64,000 nucleotides of DNA from Hyphomonadaceae bacterium BRH_c29 (GCA_000961695.1 LADW01000031.1:62001-126000), one strand, 5' to 3'; shown: positions 31,691 through 39,365, counted from the stretch's first letter. Notes: a model not told the origin generated them from the letters alone. Made by a program: numbers and translations.

Positions 31691-32683
31691 ATGATCCGGA
31701 TCGGTATCCTTGGTGCGGCGAAGATCGCGCCCAAAGCCATTCTCGAGCCCGCGCGCAAGCGAACCGACTGCCGCGTCGTTGCGGTCGCTGCCCGGGCTGT
31801 CGACCGCGCCACGGCCTTTGCCGCAGAGCACGGCATCCAGCATGTCGCCGACAGCTATGACGCGCTGATCGCGCGGGACGATATCGATCTCATCTACAAT
31901 GCCCTGCCCCCGCACCGGCACGCTGACCTCTCCATCGCCGCCCTGAAGACCGGCAAGGCGGTGCTGTGCGAGAAGCCCTTCGCGATGAATGCAGACGAGG
32001 CCGGCAAGATGGCCGAAGCCGCGCGTCAGGCAGACCGGCCACTGATCGAGGCATTCCACTACCGCTTTCACCCGGCCTTCGAACGGGTGCTCAACATCGT
32101 TCGCAGCGGACATATTGGTGACATCGTCTCGATGGAATCGGACTTCTCGGTCTCCATCCCCTACCGGCCGGGAGAGCTGCGCCACACGCTGGAAACCGGC
32201 GGCGGCGCGCTGATGGATCTGGGCTGCTATTCCATCCACATGCTGCGCACCGTGGCGGGGACAGAGCCAAGCGTCGCCTCGGCGCAATGCCATTGCGACC
32301 GGCCAGGGGTAGACATCTCCACCCATGCGCGGCTGAACTTTGGCGGCGATGTCTCCGGCGCGGTGATGACCTCCATGTCTGAGACCGTGACCCGCCGCAT
32401 CCTGCTGCATGTGGAAGGCAGCCACGGATCTGTCACCTTCACCAATCCGGTCCACCCCCATCGCGGCCATGAGATCATTGTTCAACGCTACGGCCAGACC
32501 ACGACGGAAACCGTGCCGGGCGAGGTGACCTACGACCACCAGCTGGCACACGTGATCGACGTGCTGGCCGGACGGGCCAAACCGCTGACCGGAGGCGCGG
32601 ATGCCGTGGCCAACATGCAGGTGATCGATGCGATCTATCGCGCCGCCGGCCTCTCCCCGCGCCCAAGCATGGCAGCATCTTGA
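31691..32683 (+). CDS. Gfo/Idh/MocA-family NAD(P)-dependent oxidoreductase
   Basis: The 330-residue protein has the dinucleotide-binding start MIRIGILGAAKIAPKAILEP. The family motif GKAVLCEKPFAMNADEAGKM carries the catalytic-site Lys (EKP). The C-terminal alpha/beta domain includes EAFHYRFHPAF and LETGGGALMDLGCYSIHMLR, with the conserved Gly-Asp-x-x-x-Tyr-like arrangement. Members oxidise or reduce sugars, inositols and related polyols; the substrate cannot be told. The ATG has GGGGA five bases upstream. A perfect 29-bp dyad precedes it, so expression is probably regulated. Confidence 0.9.
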   Translation: MIRIGILGAAKIAPKAILEPARKRTDCRVVAVAARAVDRATAFAAEHGIQHVADSYDALIARDDIDLIYNALPPHRHADLSIAALKTGKAVLCEKPFAMNADEAGKMAEAARQADRPLIEAFHYRFHPAFERVLNIVRSGHIGDIVSMESDFSVSIPYRPGELRHTLETGGGALMDLGCYSIHMLRTVAGTEPSVASAQCHCDRPGVDISTHARLNFGGDVSGAVMTSMSETVTRRILLHVEGSHGSVTFTNPVHPHRGHEIIVQRYGQTTTETVPGEVTYDHQLAHVIDVLAGRAKPLTGGADAVANMQVIDAIYRAAGLSPRPSMAAS

Positions 32684-32836
32684 AAAGCGGCGCCGCCTCG
32701 TGATATGCGGCAGGCATTGCAACAGGCGTTGAGCGCGGTCGCGTCACGAAGACGAGGCAACCGCAGCGCAGGATAAGTCCTGTGTGCGAGGCCGAACGGC
32801 ACCCTCCAGGACGTATCAAAGCCAGGAGTGAGCCCT

Positions 32837-34201
32837 TTGAAAACCATTATCGAACCTTTCCGCATCAAATCGGTCGAACCGATCCGCATGACCACGCGCG
32901 AAGAGCGCCGGGAGCTGCTGAAGGCAGCCAGCTATAACCTGTTCAAGCTGCACTCGGACGATGTCATCATCGACCTACTGACAGATAGCGGCACCTCCGC
33001 CATGAGCGCGGCCCAATGGGGCGCCGTCATGACCGGCGACGAATCCTATGCCGGCGCGCCAAGCTTCTACCGTTTCGAAGCCGCCGTCCGTGACCTGATG
33101 GACTTCAAGCACATCATCCCGGCCCACCAAGGCCGCGCGGCAGAACATTTGCTGTTCTCTCTGATCGCGAAGCCGGGTCACGTGATCCCGTCGAACACCC
33201 ACTTCGACACAACGCGCGGCAATATCGAAGCGATGGGCGCCGAAGCTGTCGACCTGCCGATCCCGGAAGGCAAAGTTCCCTCCCTCGACCATCCCTTCAA
33301 GGGCAACATGGACCTTGGCGCGCTCGAAGCGCTGCTGCAGGAAAAGGGTGATTCCGTTCCGGCGGTAATGATGACGATCACGAACAATGCAGGCGGCGGA
33401 CAGCCGGTGAGCCTCGAAAACATTCACGGCGCGGCGGAGATCGCCCATGCCTACGACAAGGCCTTCTACATCGACGGCTGCCGCTTTGCCGAGAATGCCT
33501 GGTTCATCAAGCTGCGCGAGCCGGGCCAGGAAGGCCGTTCCATCAAGGAGATCGTGCGCGACACGTTTCGCGTTGCCGACGGCATGACGATGAGTGCCAA
33601 GAAGGACGCGTTCGCCAATATTGGCGGCTGGCTGGCGCTGAACGATGACGCTCTCGCCGAACGTGCACGCACCCGCCTGATCCAGACCGAAGGCTTCCCG
33701 ACCTATGGCGGCCTTGCCGGACGCGACCTTGACGCGATCGCGCAAGGCCTGAAGGAAATCATCGACGAGGATTATCTGCGCTACCGGGTGCGGACGAATT
33801 CCTACATTGCCGACCGGCTGGACGCGATGGGCGTGCCGGTCGTGAAGCCTGCCGGTGGCCACGCCGTGTTCGTGGATGCGCGGGGCTTTCTTCCGCATAT
33901 CCCGGCGCTGGAATATCCCGGCCAGGCCCTGGCTGTCGCGCTATATGAAGCGGGCGGCATCAGGGGCTGTGAGATCGGAACGGTGATGTTCGGGCGGAAG
34001 CCCGACGGCACCGAAGAACCAGCCAGGATGGACCTTGTCCGCCTCGCCATGCCCCGGCGCGTCTACACCCAGTCACATGCCGACTATATCGTTGAAGTGT
34101 TCGAGGAGCTTGCGGCCACGAAGGAAAGCCTCCGTGGCCTGAAGATCACCAAAGAACCGCCAATGATGCGGCACTTTACGGCGGAGTTCGCTCCGCTCTG
34201 A
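32837..34201 (+). CDS. tnaA: Tryptophanase (tryptophan indole-lyase)
   Basis: A PLP enzyme that splits L-tryptophan into indole, pyruvate and ammonia. The 454 residues match the tryptophanase/tyrosine phenol-lyase family. ADGMTMSAKKDA carries the PLP lysine (Lys256). Three positions separate the two enzymes. The Asp in THFDTTRG (124) replaces the Thr of tyrosine phenol-lyase. The Ile in GCEIG (380) replaces its phenol-binding Arg. The His in MRHFTAEF (446) replaces Phe. All three match tryptophanase. The start is TTG 32837, eight bases after AGGAG. No tnaC leader with Trp codons and no tnaB permease are present. It ends 4 bp from the convergent gene. Confidence 0.87.
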   Translation: MKTIIEPFRIKSVEPIRMTTREERRELLKAASYNLFKLHSDDVIIDLLTDSGTSAMSAAQWGAVMTGDESYAGAPSFYRFEAAVRDLMDFKHIIPAHQGRAAEHLLFSLIAKPGHVIPSNTHFDTTRGNIEAMGAEAVDLPIPEGKVPSLDHPFKGNMDLGALEALLQEKGDSVPAVMMTITNNAGGGQPVSLENIHGAAEIAHAYDKAFYIDGCRFAENAWFIKLREPGQEGRSIKEIVRDTFRVADGMTMSAKKDAFANIGGWLALNDDALAERARTRLIQTEGFPTYGGLAGRDLDAIAQGLKEIIDEDYLRYRVRTNSYIADRLDAMGVPVVKPAGGHAVFVDARGFLPHIPALEYPGQALAVALYEAGGIRGCEIGTVMFGRKPDGTEEPARMDLVRLAMPRRVYTQSHADYIVEVFEELAATKESLRGLKITKEPPMMRHFTAEFAPL

Positions 34202-34205
34202 GGGA

Positions 34206-36317
34206 CTAGGCCGCGTCCTGCGCGCGCTCGATCCACTCTTCGACCTCTTCTTCCATGAAGAGGTCGTCGCCGCGGCGGACCCGCTCGCCTTCCGGCGTCG
34301 CAAGGAATTCCGTGGCGAGCAGGAACAGCGTGCGCGCAGGCGCTTCGGCCAGTTCCTTCTTGGTACGGATGCCCGCGCCAACCATGATCTGCACGTCGTG
34401 CACGCGCAGGCCCGGAATATCCATCATCAGCCGCGTCTGGTCCTGCCAGTCGCGGATCGTCTCGCTGTCAATATAGTGGACGTCGAGCATGAAGGCGGTT
34501 TCCTCGATGTCGCAATCGAGCAGGTCGCCAATCGTGTAGATCTCGACCGCCTCAAGGCGCGCCGCTGTCTTCGGACCGATGGACGGGGCGTCGACAACCG
34601 GGTCCTCGCGGGTCAGGCCCGGCGTGTAAGCGCGGACAGGCTCGGGCGCCTCGTCTGATTCCTCATCGGCATCGACGACATCGACGGCATCCTCAGACTC
34701 TTCCTCAGCCGCGTCATCATATTCCTCGGCTTCGTCTTCGTCCTCATATTCGGACTCTTCGTCGTCCTCTTCCTCGTCATACTCGTCGGACTCGTCGTCT
34801 TCCTCATCGTCGGACTCTTCGTCTTCGTCGTATTCCTCGTCGTCCTCATCTTCGTCTTCGTCGAGTTCTTCTTCGTCGTCTTCGTCTTCGAACTCATCCT
34901 CGTCGTCGTCAGACTCGTACTCGTCGTCATCCTCGGACTCATCTTCGTCTTCTTCGAAGTCTTCTTCGTCCTCATCGTCGCTGGCGGACAGGTCGGCTTC
35001 CTCTTCCGAGAAATCGGTCTCTTCGAGTTTGGCCAGTTCGTCGGCGTCCAGAATGAGTTCTTCTTCGTCCTCGTCTTCGAAGTCCTCGTCAGCCGCGTCT
35101 TCGACCTCGTCGTCGACTTCGTCTTCAATCTCTTCTTCGGCGTCGATTTCCTCTTCGACGTCGGCCTCGGTCTCCTCGTCTTCGTCCGTCATGTCATCTT
35201 CGACAGGCGCGTCTTCCTGGGCGATTTCGGCTTCCGCCACCTCTTCGACAGCGGCCTCCTCGATGATGACCTCTTCGGCCACCACAGGCGCTTCTGCGAC
35301 GATCTCTTCGAGAAGGACCTCGGCTTCCTCGACGTGTGGCGCCTCCCCTTCCGGAGGGACGTGCGCCGAACCAATCGGGCCGATTTCCTGCTTGTCGAGC
35401 TGCTTCAGCGGCACACGGAGCACCTGAGAGGCGTGCTGCTTGCGGATGAACTTGTCATCGTCCGGCAGGGTCTTGACGACTTTGCCGGTCTTCTGGAATT
35501 CCTTGTACATCCGTTCGACCTGCGCGCGGTCGCCTGCATCAGCCATCTTCGACGTGATCCAGCGCAGCGGGATGTCGAGCGTCTCGATATAGCCCTGCAG
35601 GGTGAGGCTTACCTTCGGCGGCGCCACGGCGGCTTCCTCAACGGCCTGCGTCACAATTGCGGCAAAGCCAGCAGTCGCATAGGCGACGAGTTCGGCAATT
35701 GCATCACGCATCGTGTCATCAAGACCCGACGGCGGGTCGGACACGCCTTTCTTCAGGTCGTAATGATCGATGAACGTGTTGTAGTAGGTGTTCGACAATG
35801 TGGCGCCTTCCAGCACCATGTCGGCAACAAAGCCGGGACCGTCCGGGACCTGAACGTCCGGATACCCGTTCGCATCGATCATCTCATCGATCACGTCGCG
35901 GCTCTTCGCGATGGACCATTCCACGGCGCGGTGGATGACGCCCTCTTCCTCGGTCTGGCCGGTATGGAAGGGCTGGATCGGATCAGCGTAATAGTGGCTC
36001 AGCACTCCGAGCGCATAGGCCGCCTTGCTCCACTTCTTCTCGCGCAGCAGCTCGACGGAGCGGGCATACCACTCCATCGCCTTGCCGGGCGCGCCGCCCC
36101 ACTGGCCTTCATTCACATGGCAGACATGGTTCATGAAGTCCTTGAACGTCGAATCGGGGGCCTTGGCGCCCTCCAGCAAATGCTCGTGGTGAACGAGGAG
36201 GACGGCCTTCCAGGCCTCCCCCTGCTCTCCGCCGATCAGCGACAGCGCATCAAGGGCAATAAAGTGATGGGTAGAACGGCACCGGTGTGCACGAACGACG
36301 CGCTCGAGCAGAGACAT
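34206..36317 (-). CDS. Zinc-dependent phospholipase C-like protein with hyperacidic linker and C-terminal HhH (DUF4332-like)
   Basis: The 703-residue protein joins three parts. Residues 1-310 form a zinc-dependent phospholipase C/S1-P1-like fold, with His17/18, HHEH (43-46), His64, and the typical set His108, Asp112, His118 and His129 (LSHYYADPIQPFHTG). Residues about 330-570 are a nearly pure Glu/Asp/Ser/Tyr linker. Residues 579-703 hold two helix-hairpin-helix-type units (SIGPKTAARLEAVEIYTIGD, IPGLRVHDVQIMVGAGIRTK) like DUF4332. No signal peptide is seen, so an intracellular place is likely, unusual for a phospholipase. The ATG has AGGAG eight bases upstream, sealed in a perfect 11-bp hairpin (36325-36360). 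Confidence 0.82.
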   Translation of the reverse strand: MSLLERVVRAHRCRSTHHFIALDALSLIGGEQGEAWKAVLLVHHEHLLEGAKAPDSTFKDFMNHVCHVNEGQWGGAPGKAMEWYARSVELLREKKWSKAAYALGVLSHYYADPIQPFHTGQTEEEGVIHRAVEWSIAKSRDVIDEMIDANGYPDVQVPDGPGFVADMVLEGATLSNTYYNTFIDHYDLKKGVSDPPSGLDDTMRDAIAELVAYATAGFAAIVTQAVEEAAVAPPKVSLTLQGYIETLDIPLRWITSKMADAGDRAQVERMYKEFQKTGKVVKTLPDDDKFIRKQHASQVLRVPLKQLDKQEIGPIGSAHVPPEGEAPHVEEAEVLLEEIVAEAPVVAEEVIIEEAAVEEVAEAEIAQEDAPVEDDMTDEDEETEADVEEEIDAEEEIEDEVDDEVEDAADEDFEDEDEEELILDADELAKLEETDFSEEEADLSASDDEDEEDFEEDEDESEDDDEYESDDDEDEFEDEDDEEELDEDEDEDDEEYDEDEESDDEEDDESDEYDEEEDDEESEYEDEDEAEEYDDAAEEESEDAVDVVDADEESDEAPEPVRAYTPGLTREDPVVDAPSIGPKTAARLEAVEIYTIGDLLDCDIEETAFMLDVHYIDSETIRDWQDQTRLMMDIPGLRVHDVQIMVGAGIRTKKELAEAPARTLFLLATEFLATPEGERVRRGDDLFMEEEVEEWIERAQDAA

Positions 36318-36324
36318 GTGCAAG

Positions 36325-36360
36325 ACTCCTAAGCCTGACTTGTTAATCCGGCTTAGGAGT
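36325..36360 (-). promoter_or_regulatory. Shine-Dalgarno-sequestering hairpin
   Basis: ACTCCTAAGCC (36325-36335) and GGCTTAGGAGT (36350-36360) are perfect complements around a 14-base loop. On the minus-strand message the 3' arm holds the AGGAG ribosome-binding site of the gene starting at 36317. With the stem closed, translation should be blocked until it opens by heat, a protein, an sRNA or ribosome movement. Confidence 0.6.
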
Positions 36361-36387
36361 GAGTTAACTTGGTTACCCGGTTGTTAA
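36342..36387 (-). promoter_or_regulatory. Three helically phased GTTAA elements
   Basis: GTTAA occurs at 36342, 36363 and 36383 (plus-strand reading), 21 and 20 bp apart, i.e. about two helical turns. The next element, GGTTACC, falls between the last two. They cover the upstream region of the phospholipase-like gene. The pattern does not fit the CtrA spacing TTAA-N7-TTAA. Confidence 0.35.
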
Positions 36388-36421
36388 CCCTTCGCGCCGT
36401 GCGCGAATAATTTTTGCATCC

Positions 36422-37762
36422 CTAGCGCACCGCGAAATCGGTCGGTTCGGCGCTTTTGCCCTTGGTGTCTTTTTCGCCCTTGTTCTGGCCGTGCTTGCCG
36501 GGGCCCATGAAGCCGAACAGGTGGCCGGCCACTTTGCGCATCTGGATCTCTTCCGACCCTTCCGTGATGCGATAGCGGCGGTGGTGGCGATAGATGTGCT
36601 CGAACGGTTTGTGGCGGGAATAACCGATGCCGCCATGCACCTGCATCGCCCGGTCGGCCGCCTCACAGCAGAGCCGGTTGGCGTAATAGTTACACATCGA
36701 CACTTTGTCGGAGAGGCGGATGGCCACTTCCGGCTTGGACATCTGGTCCATTTCCCAGGCCGTCTTGAAGATCAGCAGCCGTAGCATTTCGGCCTGCGTG
36801 GCAAGCTCCACCAGCGGGAACTGGATGGCCTGATTGGTCGCCAGCGCCTTGCCGAAGGGCTTGCGCTCGCGGGCATATTTCACGCTTTCATTGATGCAGT
36901 AGATCGCCGCGCCGCAAGAGCTCGCGGCCTGGCGGATCCGGTTTTCGTGCACGAAATGCTGGGCGAGCGCGAGGCCTCCTTCCGGCGGGCCGAACACGGC
37001 ATCTTCGGGCACCCAGACATCCTTGATGGTCAGACGCGGATGGTCCGTGGGCATGTTGAAGGTCCACATGTATTCTTCAATGATCACGCCGGGGTCACGC
37101 GCCGGGATGAGCAGGCAGGTAATGCCCTTCGCGTCGCCGTCTTCCCCGCTGGTCCGGCAGAACAGCATGATGTGGGTCGCGACATGCATGCCGGTGATCC
37201 ACATTTTCTCGCCATTGATCAGCCAGCCATCCTTGCCGTCTTTCTTGTGGCGGACGGCGCGGGTTTCCATGTGAGTCGCATCCGAGCCGTGATCCGCCTC
37301 GGTGAGGCCGAAGCAGGCGAGGAACTTGCCCTCAAGGGCGGCGGTGGCGAGGTGCTTCTGATCCGGCCGGGCGAAATCGCGCAACATCAGGATCTGCGGG
37401 AAATTGCCGACAATGGAGTGCTCGTTCTGCAGGTCATTGTGCAGGCCGAGGCCCATCTTGGCGAAATGCTCGCGGATGATGGCCATGCCGAGATTGCTGC
37501 CATTCTGTCCGCCGAACTCTTCCGGCAGCGCGTAGCGTAGGTGACCGGCAGCGTCGGCGCGGCGCTTGGCTTCCCTCAGCAGGGCCTCCCATTCGGGACG
37601 CGGCAGGCCCTGATTGTCGAAATCCGTCCGGGCCCATTCGCGGCGATGGTCGAAGAAGCGGATATTGTCGTCCTGCTGCTCCAGCGGCTTGATCTCGTCC
37701 TCGATGAACTTGTCCAGCACGACCAGATAGTCGGCGATATCCTTGGGAATATTGAAGTCCAT
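36422..37762 (-). CDS. Acyl-CoA dehydrogenase
   Basis: A 446-residue FAD enzyme that makes the alpha,beta double bond in acyl-CoA during fatty-acid breakdown. The flavin-binding block FLACFGLTEADHGSDATHME and the INGEKMWITG segment are present. The catalytic base is Glu401 in YRITEGSEEIQ. HGGIGYSRHKPFEHIYR matches the C-terminal helices. Its length and sequence are closest to the ACAD10/11-like type, but chain-length preference cannot be read. AGGAGG sits eight bases before the ATG. It is divergent from the urcA-like gene; a 15-bp palindrome (37890-37904) lies in between. Confidence 0.94.
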   Translation of the reverse strand: MDFNIPKDIADYLVVLDKFIEDEIKPLEQQDDNIRFFDHRREWARTDFDNQGLPRPEWEALLREAKRRADAAGHLRYALPEEFGGQNGSNLGMAIIREHFAKMGLGLHNDLQNEHSIVGNFPQILMLRDFARPDQKHLATAALEGKFLACFGLTEADHGSDATHMETRAVRHKKDGKDGWLINGEKMWITGMHVATHIMLFCRTSGEDGDAKGITCLLIPARDPGVIIEEYMWTFNMPTDHPRLTIKDVWVPEDAVFGPPEGGLALAQHFVHENRIRQAASSCGAAIYCINESVKYARERKPFGKALATNQAIQFPLVELATQAEMLRLLIFKTAWEMDQMSKPEVAIRLSDKVSMCNYYANRLCCEAADRAMQVHGGIGYSRHKPFEHIYRHHRRYRITEGSEEIQMRKVAGHLFGFMGPGKHGQNKGEKDTKGKSAEPTDFAVR

Positions 37763-37889
37763 GGGTGTTTCCTCCTGCTTCGCCGCTTTTCGCGGCCTGC
37801 CTTACCATCAGCATATAGAGGCGCAGCCAGACGGCAATTTCTGCCGCCGGGGCAAGCGCGCGACTAAAGTGAGGGATTAGAAAAAATGT

Positions 37890-37904
37890 AATCATTGAAT
37901 GATT
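37890..37904. promoter_or_regulatory. 15-bp palindrome between the acyl-CoA dehydrogenase and urcA-like genes
   Basis: AATCATT-G-AATGATT is perfect and its right arm reaches into the -35 box of the urcA promoter. GATTGA/TCAATC (37901-37906 with 37915-37920) forms a second overlapping dyad. It is a good site for a TetR-like regulator of fatty-acid breakdown, by position only. Confidence 0.4.
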
Positions 37905-37930
37905 GACTTTTTGTTCAATCTTCATATTCT
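37903..37930 (+). promoter_or_regulatory. Promoter of the urcA-like gene
   Basis: TTGACT (37903-37908), 16 bases, TATTCT (37925-37930). It would start transcription near 37937, giving a leader of about 47 bases. Confidence 0.65.
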
Positions 37931-37983
37931 TGGACCTGCGGCATCACCGAGCCGCTCAGATCCAACGCAAAAGGTTTCCTCCC

Positions 37984-38334
37984 ATGACCTCCCGCTTCCT
38001 CTCCCTCGCCGCATCCGCAGCCTTTGTCGGCGCCACTCTTTTTGCTGCACCTGCGTCGGCTGAAATCCAGCGCGCTCTGCAACTGGATGTACAGTATGAC
38101 AGCCAGAGCCTTGGCACCGCATCCGGCGCAGAAACTGTGCTGGAATCACTGCAGGACCAAGCCACCGCGGCCTGCCACTACACGCGTCCGGTTGTCGGCG
38201 CGCCCCGCGTTGACGATGCCTGCGCTTCAGAGATCGTGGCCAAGGCCGTCATGCAGATTGACGACGCAGACCTGACCCGCATCTACACTGCTCGCACCGG
38301 TCAGACGGCCCAGGCGCTGGCATCCCTGGACTAG
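37984..38334 (+). CDS. UrcA family exported protein
   Basis: A 116-residue periplasmic protein with a signal peptide (MTSRFLSLAASAAFVGATLF, cleaved after APASA). The mature part follows the UrcA pattern: LDVQYDSQSLGTASGAETVL, then QATAACHY and a second Cys (DDACASEIVAKAVMQI). UrcA-family genes are frequent in Caulobacterales and sphingomonads; their role is unknown. It has its own promoter (37903-37930). Its start context AAAAGG-TT-TCCTCCC-ATG is nearly the same as that of the next exported protein at 38457. Confidence 0.85.
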   Translation: MTSRFLSLAASAAFVGATLFAAPASAEIQRALQLDVQYDSQSLGTASGAETVLESLQDQATAACHYTRPVVGAPRVDDACASEIVAKAVMQIDDADLTRIYTARTGQTAQALASLD

Positions 38335-38349
38335 CCGGACAGATTGTGA

Positions 38350-38390
38350 AGCGCTGAACACTTGACGAATTTTTCAGCGCTCTTTATTTG
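38350..38390 (+). promoter_or_regulatory. Promoter overlapped by a 9-bp inverted repeat
   Basis: TTGACG (38362-38367), 17 bases, TATTTG (38385-38390) forms a promoter for the gene at 38457. AGCGCTGAA (38350-38358) and TTCAGCGCT (38373-38381) form a perfect repeat that encloses the -35 box. Followed by CTTTATTTG, the repeat could also terminate the urcA-like gene. Confidence 0.55.
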
Positions 38391-38456
38391 GATAGGGTCG
38401 GCGACACACCGTTTTGCCGGCCCCGTTCATGGATACAACCGAAAAGGCATCCTCCC

Positions 38457-38756
38457 ATGTTCCGTTCCGCAATCCTCGGCGCCGCCCTGATGGGCCTGGC
38501 CGCACCTGCATTCGCCACCAGCTTCACCTTCGAGACCGCCAAGCCGGTCGACGATGCCCGCATCACCGTGATCGGCACCGTCTGGACCTGCGACGGCACG
38601 GTCTGCAAAGGCGACATGAACCGCAAGAAAGTCACCGTCAGCGACTGCAAGAAGCTCGCAAAGAAGGCCGGTGAAATCACCACCTTCAAGAACGACAAGT
38701 CCGAGCTGTCCGCTGAAGAAATCGAAGCCTGCAAGGCAGCCGCGCGCAGCAACTAA
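38457..38756 (+). CDS. Small exported Cys-containing protein (CC_3452-like)
   Basis: The 99-residue protein has a signal peptide (MFRSAILGAALMGLAAPAFA). The mature part carries cysteines in the order C-x5-C (WTCDGTVCKGD), then a later Cys in VSDCKKLAKKAGEITTF and one near the end (EACKAAA). The order and spacing recall the CC_3452 family of Caulobacter. Its function is unknown. It has a promoter at 38362-38390 and a clear terminator at 38798-38832, so it is a single-gene unit. Confidence 0.8.
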   Translation: MFRSAILGAALMGLAAPAFATSFTFETAKPVDDARITVIGTVWTCDGTVCKGDMNRKKVTVSDCKKLAKKAGEITTFKNDKSELSAEEIEACKAAARSN

Positions 38757-38797
38757 ACTGCTGCGGCCCTGGCCGGCCTCCAACGAACCTCTCCTCG

Positions 38798-38832
38798 GGC
38801 CGCCACGGGATTGACCGGGCGGCCTATTTTTT
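38798..38832 (+). terminator. Intrinsic terminator of the CC_3452-like gene
   Basis: GGCCGCC (38798-38804) pairs with GGCGGCC (38818-38824), followed by TATTTTTT. It works for the plus strand only; no T-run is seen on the other side. Confidence 0.85.
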
Positions 38833-38835
38833 GAC

Positions 38836-39234
38836 CTAAGCCGCCGGATCAGGCTCCACCGGCTGCCAGAGTTCGATCTTGCGTCCGTCCGGGTCCATGA
38901 CCCAGGCGAACTTGCCGTAGGATTCGACCATCGGCTCGCCCTCCAGCGGGACGCCCTCGGCTTTCAGGCGTTCCAGCATGCCGTCGAAATCGTCGATCAT
39001 CAGATTGAACATGAAATCGGCATCGGACGGCTTGAAATAGTCGCTCTCCGCCTTGAACGGCGCCCAGATCGTGCGCGCGCCCGTTGGGAACAGCGCCGCG
39101 GAGTCGGCATGGCCGAAACTTGTGCCGCCATATTCGTCGATCTCAAGCCCCAGCGCCCGCTTGTACCAGCCTCTTGTGGCCTCAACATCCCTGCAGCGGA
39201 AGAACACGCCTCCGAGGCCAATCACTTTCGCCAT
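38836..39234 (-). CDS. VOC (glyoxalase/bleomycin-resistance fold) family protein
   Basis: The 132-residue protein has the beta-alpha-beta-beta-beta repeats of the vicinal oxygen chelate fold. It opens with GLGGVFFRCRDVEATRGWYK and closes with FAWVMDPDGRKIELWQPVEP, whose Glu is the usual metal ligand position. Its enzyme activity cannot be inferred. ATG 39234 has AGGGAG six bases upstream, better than the earlier ATG at 39261. It is divergent from the dehalogenase gene. Confidence 0.85.
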   Translation of the reverse strand: MAKVIGLGGVFFRCRDVEATRGWYKRALGLEIDEYGGTSFGHADSAALFPTGARTIWAPFKAESDYFKPSDADFMFNLMIDDFDGMLERLKAEGVPLEGEPMVESYGKFAWVMDPDGRKIELWQPVEPDPAA

Positions 39235-39365
39235 ATCAAGCTCCCTGCTGGCTTCCCGCATTCCGGGCGGGACATCTTCCGGATTTCGCGCAATGATCGC
39301 TATTATACGCCCTTCTGGCAGGCTAGCCGGATCGGGTCAGAAATCAAAGCTGGGAGGAATAACGC

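Noticed and set aside
32705-32776. A 23-codon frame before tnaA as a possible tnaC leader peptide
   Set aside because: It has no Trp codon, no ribosome site and no boxA/rut-like sequence, so it does not fit the tnaC mechanism.
32819-32836. AGCCAGGAG before tnaA looks like the start of a B12 box
   Set aside because: Only the first nine bases match, and the rest of a cobalamin riboswitch is missing. The string is explained by the Shine-Dalgarno.
36342-36387. CtrA-type TTAA-N7-TTAA sites before the phospholipase-like gene
   Set aside because: The TTAA elements are 16-17 bases apart, not seven, so the cell-cycle regulator consensus is not met.
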